A DNA stretch of 43,855 bases from Caproiciproducens sp. MSJ-32 (GCF_018918055.1 NZ_JAHLPS010000024.1:1-43855), one strand, 5' to 3'; positions 1 to 8,767 are shown, counted from the first letter of the stretch. Notes: generated by a model not told the origin, from the letters alone. Translations and numbers: made by a program.

Positions 1-129
1 TACTTTCTAAACAAAAAGATTTATAAATTTATTAAAAATATAAATCCAAATGTAATAGTAGCAACTCATCCCTTTGCTGTTCCTATAGCAGCAAATATAA
101 AAAATAAAAGAAATTATTTTACCAATTAA
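1..129 (+). pseudogene. Inverted internal fragment of a MGDG-synthase/UgtP-type glycosyltransferase
   Basis: The plus-strand frame from base 1 to the stop at 127-129 reads as an internal piece of a diacylglycerol glucosyltransferase: a helix resembling YFLNKKIYKFIKNINPNVIV, then ATHPFAVPIAANI, which matches the family's conserved region around 'PDIII.T.P' in UgtP. It lacks a start codon and a ribosome binding site, and it is cut by the window edge. The N-terminal part of apparently the same protein is on the minus strand next to it (121-354). The two pieces are therefore inverted relative to each other, with the junction near 115-125. Family identity is by motif recognition. That both pieces come from one gene is inference. 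Confidence 0.6.
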
Positions 130-354
130 TAATGTGTTAGAAATTTTATATAAAAAACCATAAGTCTTAGGGAAAAATGATGCAGATATTTCATATCCTT
201 TGATGAGTAAATTAGTCAATATTTTACTATTATTTTTTAAAAAATCATAGGTAATAACTTCGTAAGAATATTTTTTAAAAGTATCTGCTATTGAATTGGC
301 TGCTTGATTATGACCTTCTCCTGTAGAAGTTGTTAATACTAAAACTTTTTTCAT
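121..354 (-). pseudogene. 5' part of a MGDG-synthase/UgtP-type glycosyltransferase, interrupted
   Basis: The first 78 codons encode the N-terminus of a processive diacylglycerol glycosyltransferase (MGDG_synth family), which makes glucosyl-diacylglycerol on the inner membrane face. The diagnostic motif is KKVLVLTTSTGEGHNQAANS at residues 2-21 (GxGHxQAA, nucleotide-sugar fold). The frame stays open to base 7, but after about residue 78 it is the antisense of the plus-strand fragment at 1-129 and does not resemble the family. An upstream in-frame ATG at 376-378 would add eight residues; the start at 354 fits the family better. As it stands the gene cannot make a full enzyme. It may be a local inversion, an invertible segment or an assembly fold-back. 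Confidence 0.6.
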
Positions 355-485
355 ATCTTTATAACACTCGCTTTTCAATATTGCATAATAATTTTTATTA
401 TAAATAAAAGTAGCATTATTATTATAATATAAAATTACAATAGTATCAGTAATACTAAGAAAAAATTAAGAAAAGTTAAGAAAAA

Positions 486-522
486 TAATAGAAAAAATGG
501 GAAAGAATATATCTTTCCCAAA
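486..522 (-). terminator. Rho-independent terminator of rpmE
   Basis: On the minus strand the hairpin TGGGAAAGA/TCTTTCCCA (512-520 with 498-506) is followed by a run of T, directly after the rpmE stop codon. Confidence 0.85.
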
Positions 523-526
523 ATTC

Positions 527-730
527 CTATTTAAGATTAAATCTCTTATTAAATTTGTCGACTCTTCCGCCAACGTCAACGATTTTTTGTTTACCAGTGA
601 AGAATGGGTGGCATTTAGAGCATATTTCTACTTTTAGTTCGTCTTTAACAGAACCAGTTGTAAAAGTATTTCCACATGCACACTTAACTACAGCTTCGTG
701 ATTGTATTTTGGATGTATGCCTTCTCTCAT
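527..730 (-). CDS. rpmE: 50S ribosomal protein L31
   Basis: This is a 67-residue L31, a small protein of the large subunit that bridges to the 30S head. The N-terminus [12 protein letters not shown] is characteristic. Four cysteines in C-A-C and C-x-x-C arrangement (CACGNTF, CSKCHPF) mark the zinc-binding 'C+' form, used when zinc is sufficient. I chose the ATG at 730 because GAGGTG lies just upstream; an earlier in-frame GTG would overlap that ribosome binding site and add three residues. The gene has its own promoter and terminator, divergent from tdk. Confidence 0.95.
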   Translation of the reverse strand: MREGIHPKYNHEAVVKCACGNTFTTGSVKDELKVEICSKCHPFFTGKQKIVDVGGRVDKFNKRFNLK

Positions 731-767
731 TTTTTTCACCTCTTTCGATTACTTCAATAACTATCTT

Positions 768-796
768 AATATAACATATGTAAATGCTTCAGTCAA
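768..796 (-). promoter_or_regulatory. Sigma-A promoter for rpmE
   Basis: Reading the minus strand, TTGACT (796-791) is followed after 17 bases by TATATT (773-768). This is close to consensus and about 38 bases upstream of the L31 start codon. Confidence 0.75.
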
Positions 797-819
797 GAAG
801 CTGCAGAGTTAAAATATTT

Positions 820-849
820 TTGATTAACTATAATATTCAATGATATAAT
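820..849 (+). promoter_or_regulatory. Sigma-A promoter for tdk
   Basis: TTGATT at 820-825 and TATAAT at 844-849 are separated by 18 bases, about 30 bases upstream of the tdk start. It is divergent from the rpmE promoter. Confidence 0.6.
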
Positions 850-880
850 TTTAATATATCTAACAAAAAGGAGAAGGATT

Positions 881-1468
881 ATGAGTAAATTATATTTTAG
901 ATATGGAGCAATGAATTCAGGAAAATCAACTCATCTTATGCAGGTTGCACACAATTATGAAGAAAGAGGAATGAGAGTAGCTCTTTTAAAACCATTAACA
1001 GATACTAAAGGTGGGGACAAGTTAGTATCTAGATTAGGTGTAGAAAGAAAAGTAGATTTAGTAATTTCAAATAAGGATAATGTTCTTGAAAAAATAAAGG
1101 CTTATATTGATGAAAAAGGAAAAATAGATTGTATTTTAGTAGATGAAACTCAGTTTTTAAAAGCAGAACAAATAGATCAATTATTTGAGATAGCAGTTTG
1201 TTTAGATATTCCTGTAATTTGTTATGGACTAAGAACTGATTTTAAGATGCAAGGCTTTGAAGGAAGCACAAGACTGTTATTATTAGCTCATAGCATAGAG
1301 GAAATGAAAACTATATGTAAATGTGGAAGAAAAGCAGTATTGAATGGGAGAAAAGTTAATGGTAAATTTGTTTTTGAAGGAGAACAAATTGCAATAGATA
1401 ATTCAGACAGTATTGAATACGAATCTTTATGCGGGAATTGCTATTATAAGTATAAAAATAATTTATAA
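881..1468 (+). CDS. tdk: Thymidine kinase (type II)
   Basis: This cytosolic enzyme phosphorylates thymidine to dTMP with ATP, for nucleoside salvage. It is 195 residues long, usual for the bacterial/type II family. The P-loop GAMNSGKST is at residues 9-17, Walker B is VDETQF with D88-E89, and a C-terminal zinc ribbon has CxC (CKCGRK) and CxxC (CGNCYY). The lid region FEGEQIAIDNSDSIEYESLC is typical. A GGAG-type site precedes the ATG. It starts a run of same-strand genes (tdk, DUF1385-prmC, prfA) with a 12-base gap to the next gene, so it is probably cotranscribed with it. Confidence 0.95.
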   Translation: MSKLYFRYGAMNSGKSTHLMQVAHNYEERGMRVALLKPLTDTKGGDKLVSRLGVERKVDLVISNKDNVLEKIKAYIDEKGKIDCILVDETQFLKAEQIDQLFEIAVCLDIPVICYGLRTDFKMQGFEGSTRLLLLAHSIEEMKTICKCGRKAVLNGRKVNGKFVFEGEQIAIDNSDSIEYESLCGNCYYKYKNNL

Positions 1469-1480
1469 AGAGGGGATTAA

Positions 1481-3241
1481 ATGAGAAAAACAAATGTTGG
1501 AGGTCAAGCTGTTATTGAAGGCGTTATGATGAGAGGAAGTAAGGGACAGGCAACAGCAGTAAGAACTCCAAGTAAAAAGATTGAAGTAACTTTTGAAAAG
1601 ATAGTTCCTATAACAAAAAAATACAAATTTTTAAATATTCCCTTTATAAGAGGAATATTTGTATTAATAGATTCTTTAAAAACTGGAATTAGTACCCTAA
1701 ATTACTCTGCATCTTTCTTTGAAGAGGAAGAAGAGGAATCAAAATTTGAAAAATGGATAAGTAAAAAGTTAGGTGATAAAAGTAATGATGTTTTAGTTAT
1801 CTTAACATTGCTATTATCTTTTGGATTATCAATAGCTTTATTTATAGCCATACCTACTTTTATAGCATCTTTATTTAGATTTTTAAATTTAACTCCAATA
1901 GTTTTGAATTTAATAGAATCTATTATAAGAATATTTATATTAATAATGTATATGTATTTTATAAGTAAAATGGAAGATATATATAGATTGTATCAATATC
2001 ATGGAGCAGAACATAAAACTATTTATTGTTACGAAGCAGAAAAAGAGTTGACAGTTGAGAATGTAAAGAAATTTAGCAGGTTTCATCCTAGATGTGGAAC
2101 TAATTTTATGTTTTTAACTATGTTCATAAGTATAATTATTTTTAGTTTAACAGGCTGGGGAAATATTATTGAAAGAATTATATTAAGAATTATTTTAATT
2201 CCCCTTGTTTCAGGAATTACTTATGAATTACTGAGATGGCTAGGAAAAAGTAATAGCATCTTATCTAGAATAATAGCTTATCCAGGTATAATGTTACAGA
2301 ATCTAACAACTAAGGAACCGGATGATGATCAGATTGAGGTGGCAATAATGGCGCTTATGAAAGCTGAAGGAATAGAAGAAAAAGAAAAGAAAATAGGAGA
2401 ATTAATAGAAAAAGGGATTTCTATATTAAAGGAAAATGATATTGAAACTTATAGGTTAGATACGCAATTAATTTTAGCTCATGTTTTAAAAAAGGATAAA
2501 TTGTATATAATGACTAACAGGGATGTTTCTGTATCAATAAAAAATGAAGAGGAATTCTTAAAACTTATTGAAAAAAGAGCAAATAAAATGCCTTTGAAAT
2601 ATATTCTTGGTGAAACTGAATTTATGGGATTAGATTTTATTGTAAAAGAAGGTGTTTTAATTCCAAGAAATGATACAGAAATATTAGTAGAAGAAGTATT
2701 AAAATTAATTAAAGATGAAGATGAATTAGAAGTATGTGATCTTTGTTCAGGAAGTGGGGCAATAGGTATATCTTTAGCTTATTATAAAAGGAAAATAAAG
2801 GTTGATGAAATTGATTATTATGATATTCCTGAAGAAGTAACTAAGAGTAATATTGCTAAACATAATTTGCAAGATAGAGTTAAATTTATAAAAAGCGATT
2901 TATTAAAAGAAATTATAAAAGAGAATAAAAAATATGATATATTAGTTTCAAATCCACCTTATATAAAAAGAGAGGAAATTAATCATTTAATGGAAGATGT
3001 AAAAGATTATGAGCCTCATACTGCATTAGATGGAGGAGAAGATGGCTTATTCTTTTATAGAAGAATAATAGAAGAAAGCAAAAAAGTATTAAAAGAAAAT
3101 TCATTAATAGCCTTTGAAATAGGTTATGATCAAGCTGAAGAAGTAAGTGAATTATTAGATTATAATGGCTTTAAAAATATAAAGATAATAAAAGATTTAG
3201 CAGGCCTACACAGAGTAGTGCTGGCAGAGTTTAAATATTGA
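1481..3241 (+). CDS. prmC: DUF1385 membrane protein fused to PrmC release-factor glutamine methyltransferase
   Basis: One uninterrupted 586-residue frame carries two proteins that are separate in many bacteria. Residues 1 to about 300 are a DUF1385/YqhQ-type membrane protein: the N-terminal GGQAVIEGVMMRG motif, hydrophobic segments around 105-165 and 205-250, and YHGAEHKTI plus HPRCGTNF between them. Residues about 305-586 are PrmC, which methylates the Gln of the GGQ motif in RF1 and RF2 using SAM. The SAM loop is DLCSGSGAIGISLA (420-433) and the substrate-binding motif NPPY is at 491-494. prfA, encoding its substrate, follows directly. No internal stop or strong internal ribosome binding site was seen at the domain joint. 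The fused methylase would be membrane-tethered (inference). DUF1385 function is unknown to me. Confidence 0.9.
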   Translation: MRKTNVGGQAVIEGVMMRGSKGQATAVRTPSKKIEVTFEKIVPITKKYKFLNIPFIRGIFVLIDSLKTGISTLNYSASFFEEEEEESKFEKWISKKLGDKSNDVLVILTLLLSFGLSIALFIAIPTFIASLFRFLNLTPIVLNLIESIIRIFILIMYMYFISKMEDIYRLYQYHGAEHKTIYCYEAEKELTVENVKKFSRFHPRCGTNFMFLTMFISIIIFSLTGWGNIIERIILRIILIPLVSGITYELLRWLGKSNSILSRIIAYPGIMLQNLTTKEPDDDQIEVAIMALMKAEGIEEKEKKIGELIEKGISILKENDIETYRLDTQLILAHVLKKDKLYIMTNRDVSVSIKNEEEFLKLIEKRANKMPLKYILGETEFMGLDFIVKEGVLIPRNDTEILVEEVLKLIKDEDELEVCDLCSGSGAIGISLAYYKRKIKVDEIDYYDIPEEVTKSNIAKHNLQDRVKFIKSDLLKEIIKENKKYDILVSNPPYIKREEINHLMEDVKDYEPHTALDGGEDGLFFYRRIIEESKKVLKENSLIAFEIGYDQAEEVSELLDYNGFKNIKIIKDLAGLHRVVLAEFKY

Positions 3242-3302
3242 TAGACTTGTAGTATTTTGATATAATAAATAGATGTTAAAAAATTTAGTACGGAGTGATA
3301 AG

Positions 3303-4388
3303 ATGTTATTAGATAAATTAGCTTTTACGGAAAATAAATATGAAGAATTATCAGCTAAAATATCAGATCCTGCAGTTATGGCTAACCAAAATGAATGGAG
3401 AAAGCTTTGCAAGGAGCATGCTGATTTAGAAATTTTAGTTAATGCTTATAGAGAATATAAAAGTGTAATGGAAGAGTTAGAAGCTAATAAAGAAATGTTA
3501 GCAGAAGAAAGTGACAAAGACATGAAAGAAATGATCGCTGAAGAAATAGCTTCATTAACAGAAAGAAAAGAACAATTAGAAAAGGAAATTCAAATTCTTC
3601 TATTACCTAAAGACCCTAATGATGATAAAAACGTCTTTGTTGAAATTAGAGGGGGAGCAGGTGGTGAAGAAGCAGCACTATTTGCAGCTAATCTTTTCAG
3701 AATGTACACAAGATATGCAGAAAAACAAAGATGGACTGTTGAAGTTATGAATGTTAACGAAACTGATATTGGTGGTTTCAAAGAAGTAGTATTTATGGTC
3801 AAAGGTCAAGGGGCTTATTCTAAATTGAAGTATGAAAGTGGAGTTCATAGAGTTCAAAGAGTTCCAGACACAGAATCAAGTGGTAGAATTCATACATCAA
3901 CAGCAACAGTTGCAGTTCTTCCAGAAGTTGATGATGTTGAAATAGAAATTAATGAGAAAGACATAAGAATTGATGTGTTTAGAGCTTCAGGTAACGGTGG
4001 ACAATGTGTAAATACTACAGATTCAGCTGTAAGAATTACACACTTCCCATCAGGTATAGTAGTTTCATGCCAAGATGAAAAATCACAGTTAAAAAATAAA
4101 GAAAAAGCTATGAAGGTATTAAGAGCTAGATTATATGAATTAGCTGAAGCAGAAAGAAATGCAGGAATTGCTGAAGAAAGAAAGAGCCAAGTTGGAACAG
4201 GAGATAGAAGTGAAAGGATAAGAACTTATAACTATCCTCAAGGTAGAGTAACTGATCACAGAATTGGATTAACTTTGTATAAATTGGATACATTCTTAGA
4301 TGGAGATATTGATGAAGTAATAAATGCATTAATAACAGCAGATCAAGCAGAAAAAATGAAATCAATGGGGAATACTGATTCTATATAA
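3303..4388 (+). CDS. prfA: Peptide chain release factor 1
   Basis: RF1 reads UAA and UAG stop codons and triggers peptidyl-tRNA hydrolysis. The protein is 361 residues from the ATG at 3303, chosen because GGAGTG lies at proper spacing; an ATG at 3273 would add ten residues without a good site. The catalytic loop is [18 protein letters not shown] with the GGQ glutamine that PrmC methylates. The codon-recognition loop is [13 protein letters not shown], the P-x-T form of RF1. It lies immediately downstream of the PrmC domain, an enzyme-substrate pairing conserved in Firmicutes. Confidence in RF1 rather than RF2 is high because the RF2 SPF motif is absent here and present at 34207-35305. Confidence 0.96.
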   Translation: MLLDKLAFTENKYEELSAKISDPAVMANQNEWRKLCKEHADLEILVNAYREYKSVMEELEANKEMLAEESDKDMKEMIAEEIASLTERKEQLEKEIQILLLPKDPNDDKNVFVEIRGGAGGEEAALFAANLFRMYTRYAEKQRWTVEVMNVNETDIGGFKEVVFMVKGQGAYSKLKYESGVHRVQRVPDTESSGRIHTSTATVAVLPEVDDVEIEINEKDIRIDVFRASGNGGQCVNTTDSAVRITHFPSGIVVSCQDEKSQLKNKEKAMKVLRARLYELAEAERNAGIAEERKSQVGTGDRSERIRTYNYPQGRVTDHRIGLTLYKLDTFLDGDIDEVINALITADQAEKMKSMGNTDSI

Positions 4389-4390
4389 TT

Positions 4391-4422
4391 TAAAAGCCTT
4401 ACATTATTATGTGAGGCTTTTA
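4391..4422 (+). terminator. Hairpin after prfA, possible terminator
   Basis: AAAAGCCTTACAT pairs with ATGTGAGGCTTTT across a TAT loop (one G-T pair). The T run after it is short, so termination may be partial, with some readthrough into the next gene. Confidence 0.5.
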
Positions 4423-4439
4423 AAGTAGGTAAATGTAGT

Positions 4440-5027
4440 ATGAAGATAGAGAAAGCGTTAAAAAAAGAGCAGAAGAATATAAAAAGATTCTATATATTAA
4501 TGATTTTCTTATTTATTTCATTGCCTTTATTGCTCTTAATATCTCAAGTAAAATCTCTTTTTATTACAATTTATTTATATATATTGGAAATATTAATAGT
4601 AATCTCCTGTATATCTAAAGCTAACTACCATTATTTAAAATTTTCGGTTAAAAATAATAAGCTGAAATTTAAGAGCGGTTTATTTGGAAAAGAAGCGATA
4701 TTACTATGCGATAAGGTAGTGTTAGTTCATACAAATAAAGCTGAAGAAGATCTTAATATAGTATTAGTATCAACATCAAAGTTTAGAAATAATTATTTAA
4801 AACCTATAACAAAGACTTTTATGAAGAAGTATCCTGAAGCTTCAAATTTGTACATAAAAATAAAAAGAAATAGGCCGGAAGAAATATATTATTTTCAAGT
4901 AATAAAAAAAGGTGCTTTAAAAAAATATATTCTGCTTGATGAAGTTTTTAAAAATTGTGTAAAAGCACAGTATACTGCATCAGCAATAGAAAACATAAAA
5001 ATAGCCAGAGGTCAGATAGAATTATAG
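4440..5027 (+). CDS. Unknown membrane protein with two N-terminal transmembrane segments
   Basis: I do not recognise the family firmly. The 195-residue protein has a basic N-terminus and two adjacent hydrophobic segments at about 17-38 and 40-58, forming a hairpin anchor. The rest is soluble and basic (about 65-195), with beta-rich stretches such as LKFSVKNNKLKFKSGLFGKE that resemble bacterial PH-like domains; that resemblance is weak. A modest AGTAGGT site precedes the ATG. It sits between prfA and sua5 on the same strand, 18 bases before the latter, so it is probably part of that operon. No catalytic motif is visible. Confidence 0.75.
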   Translation: MKIEKALKKEQKNIKRFYILMIFLFISLPLLLLISQVKSLFITIYLYILEILIVISCISKANYHYLKFSVKNNKLKFKSGLFGKEAILLCDKVVLVHTNKAEEDLNIVLVSTSKFRNNYLKPITKTFMKKYPEASNLYIKIKRNRPEEIYYFQVIKKGALKKYILLDEVFKNCVKAQYTASAIENIKIARGQIEL

Positions 5028-5045
5028 AAGAAAGAAGGTAAACTT

Positions 5046-6095
5046 TTGGAAACAAGGGTAGCTATTATAAAAGATGTAAATAAAGATATTCAAAAGATTC
5101 AGGAAGCTGCAAAAATAATAAATAATGGTGGAACTGTTGTATTTCCAACAGAAACAGTTTATGGATTAGGGGCAAATGCCTTAGATGAAGAAGCGGTAAA
5201 AAAAATATTTGTAGCAAAAGGAAGGCCGCAAGATAATCCACTTATAGTTCATGTGGCTGATAAAGATATAACTCCTTTAGTTAAGGAAGTTCCAGAAGTT
5301 GCAAGAAAACTTATTGATAAATTTTGGCCAGGACCATTGACAATAATACTAAAAAAGAAAGATATTATTCCCAATATAACTAGTGCAAATCTTGAAAGCA
5401 TAGGAATAAGAATGCCTGATAATGATATTGCTTTAAAGTTAATTGAATTATCAGAAAAGCCAATTGCAGCTCCATCAGCAAATATATCTGGAAGACCAAG
5501 TCCAACTGATTTGGAGAGATGTGTTGAAGATTTAAACGGAAGGGTAGATTATATTTTAGGTGGAGAGAGAAGTAATGTTGGAGTGGAATCAACAATTGTT
5601 GATTGTACAACAAATCCACCAGTTGTTTTAAGACCAGGCGGTATAACTTTAGAAATGCTTAAAGAGATCGATTCAAGAATAGAGATAGATAAAGCAATTA
5701 TGGGTAAACCTAAAGAGGATTTGAAACCTAAAGCTCCTGGAATGAAATATAGGCATTATGCTCCTAAAGCAAAACTAAAAATAATTAAAGGAAATAAAGA
5801 AAAAACTATTGAAAAAATTCAAGAAATAGTGGAGAATTATATAGATATAAAAAAAGAAGTAGTAATTTTAACTACTGATGAATTTAAAAATAAATTTAAT
5901 AAAGGTAAAGTAATTTCCTTAGGAAATGAACAAGACCTTGAAGAAATAGCCAGAAACCTTTTTGAAGCATTAAGGACTTGTGATGATTTAGGTGCAGATT
6001 TAATACTGTGTCAATCCTTTGAAGAAAAGGGTGTAGGTGTAGCTATTATGAATAGATTAAATAAAGCAGCAGGGTTTGACATAATAGAAGTATAG
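5046..6095 (+). CDS. sua5: L-threonylcarbamoyladenylate synthase (Sua5/TsaC type)
   Basis: This enzyme makes threonylcarbamoyl-AMP from threonine, bicarbonate and ATP, the first step of t6A modification at position 37 of ANN-decoding tRNAs. The 349 residues include the YrdC/TsaC domain (about 10-205: FPTETVYGLGANA, KGRPQDNPLIVHV, SANISGRPSPTD) and the C-terminal Sua5 domain (about 230-349). The two are joined by the conserved linker PGMKYRHYAPKAKL. The start is TTG at 5046 behind AGAAGG. Two further t6A genes, tsaE and tsaB, are in this window at 41015-42189. The terminator at 6099-6131 follows. Confidence 0.95.
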   Translation: METRVAIIKDVNKDIQKIQEAAKIINNGGTVVFPTETVYGLGANALDEEAVKKIFVAKGRPQDNPLIVHVADKDITPLVKEVPEVARKLIDKFWPGPLTIILKKKDIIPNITSANLESIGIRMPDNDIALKLIELSEKPIAAPSANISGRPSPTDLERCVEDLNGRVDYILGGERSNVGVESTIVDCTTNPPVVLRPGGITLEMLKEIDSRIEIDKAIMGKPKEDLKPKAPGMKYRHYAPKAKLKIIKGNKEKTIEKIQEIVENYIDIKKEVVILTTDEFKNKFNKGKVISLGNEQDLEEIARNLFEALRTCDDLGADLILCQSFEEKGVGVAIMNRLNKAAGFDIIEV

Positions 6096-6098
6096 AGG

Positions 6099-6131
6099 GA
6101 AGAGGGAGGGGGAAACCTTTCTCTTTTTTTG
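6099..6131 (+). terminator. Rho-independent terminator after sua5
   Basis: AGAGGGAGG (6101-6109) pairs with CCTTTCTCT (6116-6124), including two G-T pairs, and is followed by a run of seven T. Confidence 0.75.
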
Positions 6132-6164
6132 TAATATTATACATATGTTTTAGGAGGTTATTTT

Positions 6165-6614
6165 ATGAAAATAGCGTTAGGCTCAGATCATGGTGGTTTT
6201 GAATTAAAAGAAAGCATAAAAAAGTTTTTAATATCAGAGGGCTATGAAGTAAAAGATTTTGGAACCACTTCAACAGAATCTTGCGATTATCCAGACTATG
6301 CCCTTCCAGTAGCAGAAGCAGTTTTAAAAAAAGAAGTCGATTTTGGAATTCTAGTTTGTGGAACTGGAATAGGAATAAGTATTGCTGCTAATAAGGTTCC
6401 AGGTATTAGGGCTGCATTATGTTCAGATACATTTAGTGCTCATGCAACTAGAGAACATAATGACGCAAATATATTGGCTTTAGGTCAAAGGGTTGTTGGA
6501 GAAGGATTAGCTTTAGATATAGTAAAAACATTTTTAAAGACAGAATTTCAAGGTGAAAGACATCAAAAAAGAATTGATAAAATAACCGAAATAGAAAAGA
6601 AATACTGTAAGTAA
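6165..6614 (+). CDS. rpiB: Ribose-5-phosphate isomerase B
   Basis: RpiB interconverts ribulose-5-phosphate and ribose-5-phosphate in the non-oxidative pentose phosphate pathway. It is 149 residues, the usual length for the RpiB/LacAB family. The N-terminal GSDHGGFELK (residues 6-15), catalytic Cys65 in CGTGIGIS, and His98 in ATREHNDANI are all present. A strong AGGAGG site precedes the ATG. It is monocistronic or the first gene of a unit with upp, and its product feeds ribose phosphate, hence PRPP, to the neighbouring uracil phosphoribosyltransferase. Confidence 0.95.
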   Translation: MKIALGSDHGGFELKESIKKFLISEGYEVKDFGTTSTESCDYPDYALPVAEAVLKKEVDFGILVCGTGIGISIAANKVPGIRAALCSDTFSAHATREHNDANILALGQRVVGEGLALDIVKTFLKTEFQGERHQKRIDKITEIEKKYCK

Positions 6615-6710
6615 CAATTTTTAATTCCGAATATTTAATTGCAAAAAGATTAATATTAATTAATAATTTGTAATTATTAAATATTAATTATATAAATTTA
6701 GGAGGAAAAA

Positions 6711-7340
6711 ATGAGTAAAGTAACAGAAATTAAACATCCATTAATATCACATAAGTTGGCAATAATAAGGAGTAAAGACACAGGATCAAAGGACTTTAGA
6801 GAGATAGTTGAAGAATTATCTATGCTTATGGCATATGAAGTTACTAGAGATTTAAGTACAGAAGAAGTAGAAATTGAAACTCCAATTTGTAAGGCAAAAT
6901 GCCGTATGTTATCAGGAAAGAAAATGGCTATAGTACCTATATTAAGAGCAGGTTTAGGAATGGTAGATGGTATGTTAAGATTAATACCTGCAGCTAAGGT
7001 AGGACATATAGGTTTATATAGAAATGAAGAAACTCTTCAACCAGTAGAATATTTTTGTAAATTACCTCAAGATATAGCAGAAAGAGATGTAATAGTTGTA
7101 GATCCAATGCTTGCAACTGGTGGATCATCAGCAGATGCTTTAACAATGTTAAAAAAGAGAGGGGCTAAGAATCTTAGACTTATGTGCTTAGTTGGAGCTC
7201 CAGAAGGAATTAAATATGTTCAAGAAAAACATCCTGATGTAGATATTTATTTAGCACAAATAGATGAAAAGTTAAATGAAAATGGATATATAGTACCAGG
7301 TTTAGGAGATGCTGGAGATAGATTATTCGGAACTAAGTAG
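6711..7340 (+). CDS. upp: Uracil phosphoribosyltransferase
   Basis: Upp converts uracil and PRPP to UMP in pyrimidine salvage. It is 209 residues, exactly the usual size. The PRPP-binding loop is [16 protein letters not shown], and the uracil-binding C-terminus contains the conserved [13 protein letters not shown]. The N-terminus [14 protein letters not shown] is typical of the family. AGGAGG lies just before the ATG. A clear terminator at 7392-7422 ends the transcript. Confidence 0.97.
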   Translation: MSKVTEIKHPLISHKLAIIRSKDTGSKDFREIVEELSMLMAYEVTRDLSTEEVEIETPICKAKCRMLSGKKMAIVPILRAGLGMVDGMLRLIPAAKVGHIGLYRNEETLQPVEYFCKLPQDIAERDVIVVDPMLATGGSSADALTMLKKRGAKNLRLMCLVGAPEGIKYVQEKHPDVDIYLAQIDEKLNENGYIVPGLGDAGDRLFGTK

Positions 7341-7391
7341 TTCAATGGATATTTAAGGAATAAACTCTGAAAGCTGCTTTGGAATATGAAA

Positions 7392-7422
7392 AAGAAGATT
7401 GCCATGCAATCTTCTTTTTTTT
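7392..7422 (+). terminator. Rho-independent terminator after upp
   Basis: A perfect 11-bp stem AAGAAGATTGC/GCAATCTTCTT with a CAT loop is followed by eight T. Confidence 0.92.
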
Positions 7423-7456
7423 AGAATTTTAGTTAATTTGAAGCTCTATAAAATGT

Positions 7457-7483
7457 CAATTGTTAATTCTCAATTGTTAATTG
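7457..7483. repeat. Short direct repeat, TCAATTGTTAATT twice
   Basis: Two copies of a 13-base unit (7457-7469 and 7471-7483) are separated by one base in the upp-wecB spacer. The AATTGT-type core resembles the repeat arms around the atp terminator (15613-15716), suggesting small dispersed intergenic repeats. Confidence 0.6.
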
Positions 7484-7501
7484 TTTTACTTGGTAGTATA
7501 A

Positions 7502-7530
7502 TTGAATATAATATATTTACAAAGTATAAC
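7502..7530 (+). promoter_or_regulatory. Sigma-A promoter for wecB
   Basis: TTGAAT (7502-7507) and TATAAC (7525-7530) are 17 bases apart, about 55 bases upstream of the wecB start. Confidence 0.55.
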
Positions 7531-7584
7531 AATAAATAAAATAGATTATTTATTTCTTATAAGTAGTATTAGGAGGAAAAAAAG

Positions 7585-8736
7585 TTGGAAAAGAAAAAGA
7601 TAATAACTATCTTTGGTACTAGACCGGAAGCAATAAAAATGGCTCCTCTAGTTAAGGAATTAGAAAAGAGGGAAGGGATAGTATCAAAAGTATGTGTAAC
7701 TGCACAGCATAGAGAAATGTTAGATCAAGTATTGGAATATTTTGATATAAAGCCTGATTTTGATTTAAATATAATGAAAAACAAGCAAAGTTTAACCGGT
7801 ATAACCAATAGAGTATTAGAGGGATTGGAAGAAATATTTTCAATTGAAAAACCAGATATGGTATTAGTTCATGGAGATACTACTACAACTTTCTCGGGAG
7901 CTTTAGCAGCCTTTTATCAACAAATTAAGGTTGGTCATGTTGAGGCTGGATTAAGAACTTACAATAAGTATTTTCCATTTCCAGAAGAAATGAATAGGAA
8001 ATTAACAGCTTCTTTAGCAGATTTACATTTTGCTCCAACTAAAAATTCAAAAGAAAATCTCATAAAAGAAGGAGTAAATGAAAAAAATATATACATAACA
8101 GGTAATACTGTTATTGATGCTATGATGCATACTGTTAAGGAGGATTTTAAATTTAATATTGATTTACTTAATAATATAGATTATGTAAATAAGAAGGTTA
8201 TTCTAATAACTGCTCATAGAAGAGAAAACTGGGGAGAAGGAATTAATAATATATGTGAAGCTTTAAATAGAATTATAGAAGAAAATAAAGATGTAGAATT
8301 AATATATTTAGTTCATTTAAATCCAGTTGTAAAAGATGTTGTTTATAAAAAATTAGGTAATAATGAAAGAATTCATTTATTGAAGCCCCTTGATACTAAT
8401 GAAACTCATAATTTAATGAATAAGTGTTTTATGGTAATGACAGATTCCGGTGGGTTGCAGGAAGAGGCACCACATTTAGGAAAGCCTGTATTAGTTTTAA
8501 GAGATGTAACAGAAAGACCTGAAGCTGTAGAATATGGCACAGTAAAACTTGTAGGAACAAATATTGAAAAAATAGTATCGGAGGCTAATAAATTAATAAG
8601 AGATAAGGATGAATATTTAAAAATGAGTAGAGCTACAAACCCTTATGGAGATGGTTATGCCTCAAAAAGAATAGCAGATATAATAGAAAACTATTTTAAT
8701 ATAAGAAAATTAGAGATAAAAGAATTTTTAAAATAA
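7585..8736 (+). CDS. wecB: UDP-N-acetylglucosamine 2-epimerase (non-hydrolysing)
   Basis: This cytosolic enzyme (also called MnaA) interconverts UDP-GlcNAc and UDP-ManNAc, giving ManNAc for wall teichoic acid linkage or other surface polymers. The 383 residues show the GT-B-like fold signatures: FGTRPEAIKMAPLVKEL at the N-terminus, VHGDTTTTFSG, VEAGLRT, FPEEMNR, TAHRRENWGEG, and DSGGLQEEAPHLGKPVLVLR with the active-site region ERPEA. The start is TTG at 7585 after a strong AGGAGG. It has its own promoter and terminator. It sits just before the atp operon, as in other clostridia. Confidence 0.95.
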   Translation: MEKKKIITIFGTRPEAIKMAPLVKELEKREGIVSKVCVTAQHREMLDQVLEYFDIKPDFDLNIMKNKQSLTGITNRVLEGLEEIFSIEKPDMVLVHGDTTTTFSGALAAFYQQIKVGHVEAGLRTYNKYFPFPEEMNRKLTASLADLHFAPTKNSKENLIKEGVNEKNIYITGNTVIDAMMHTVKEDFKFNIDLLNNIDYVNKKVILITAHRRENWGEGINNICEALNRIIEENKDVELIYLVHLNPVVKDVVYKKLGNNERIHLLKPLDTNETHNLMNKCFMVMTDSGGLQEEAPHLGKPVLVLRDVTERPEAVEYGTVKLVGTNIEKIVSEANKLIRDKDEYLKMSRATNPYGDGYASKRIADIIENYFNIRKLEIKEFLK

Positions 8737-8738
8737 AA

Positions 8739-8767
8739 AAAACTTCCTTTAGGGAGTTTTTTATTTT
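8739..8767 (+). terminator. Rho-independent terminator after wecB
   Basis: AAAACTTCC pairs with GGGAGTTTT across a TTTA loop and runs into T-rich sequence. Confidence 0.8.

Noticed and set aside
3273-3302. Upstream start for prfA
   Set aside because: The start at 3303 has the better ribosome binding site and the usual RF1 N-terminus.
6668-6696. Promoter-like TTGTAA, 17 bases, TATAAA before upp
   Set aside because: The transcription start would fall in or after the AGGAGG site, leaving no leader, so it is probably chance in A+T-rich DNA.
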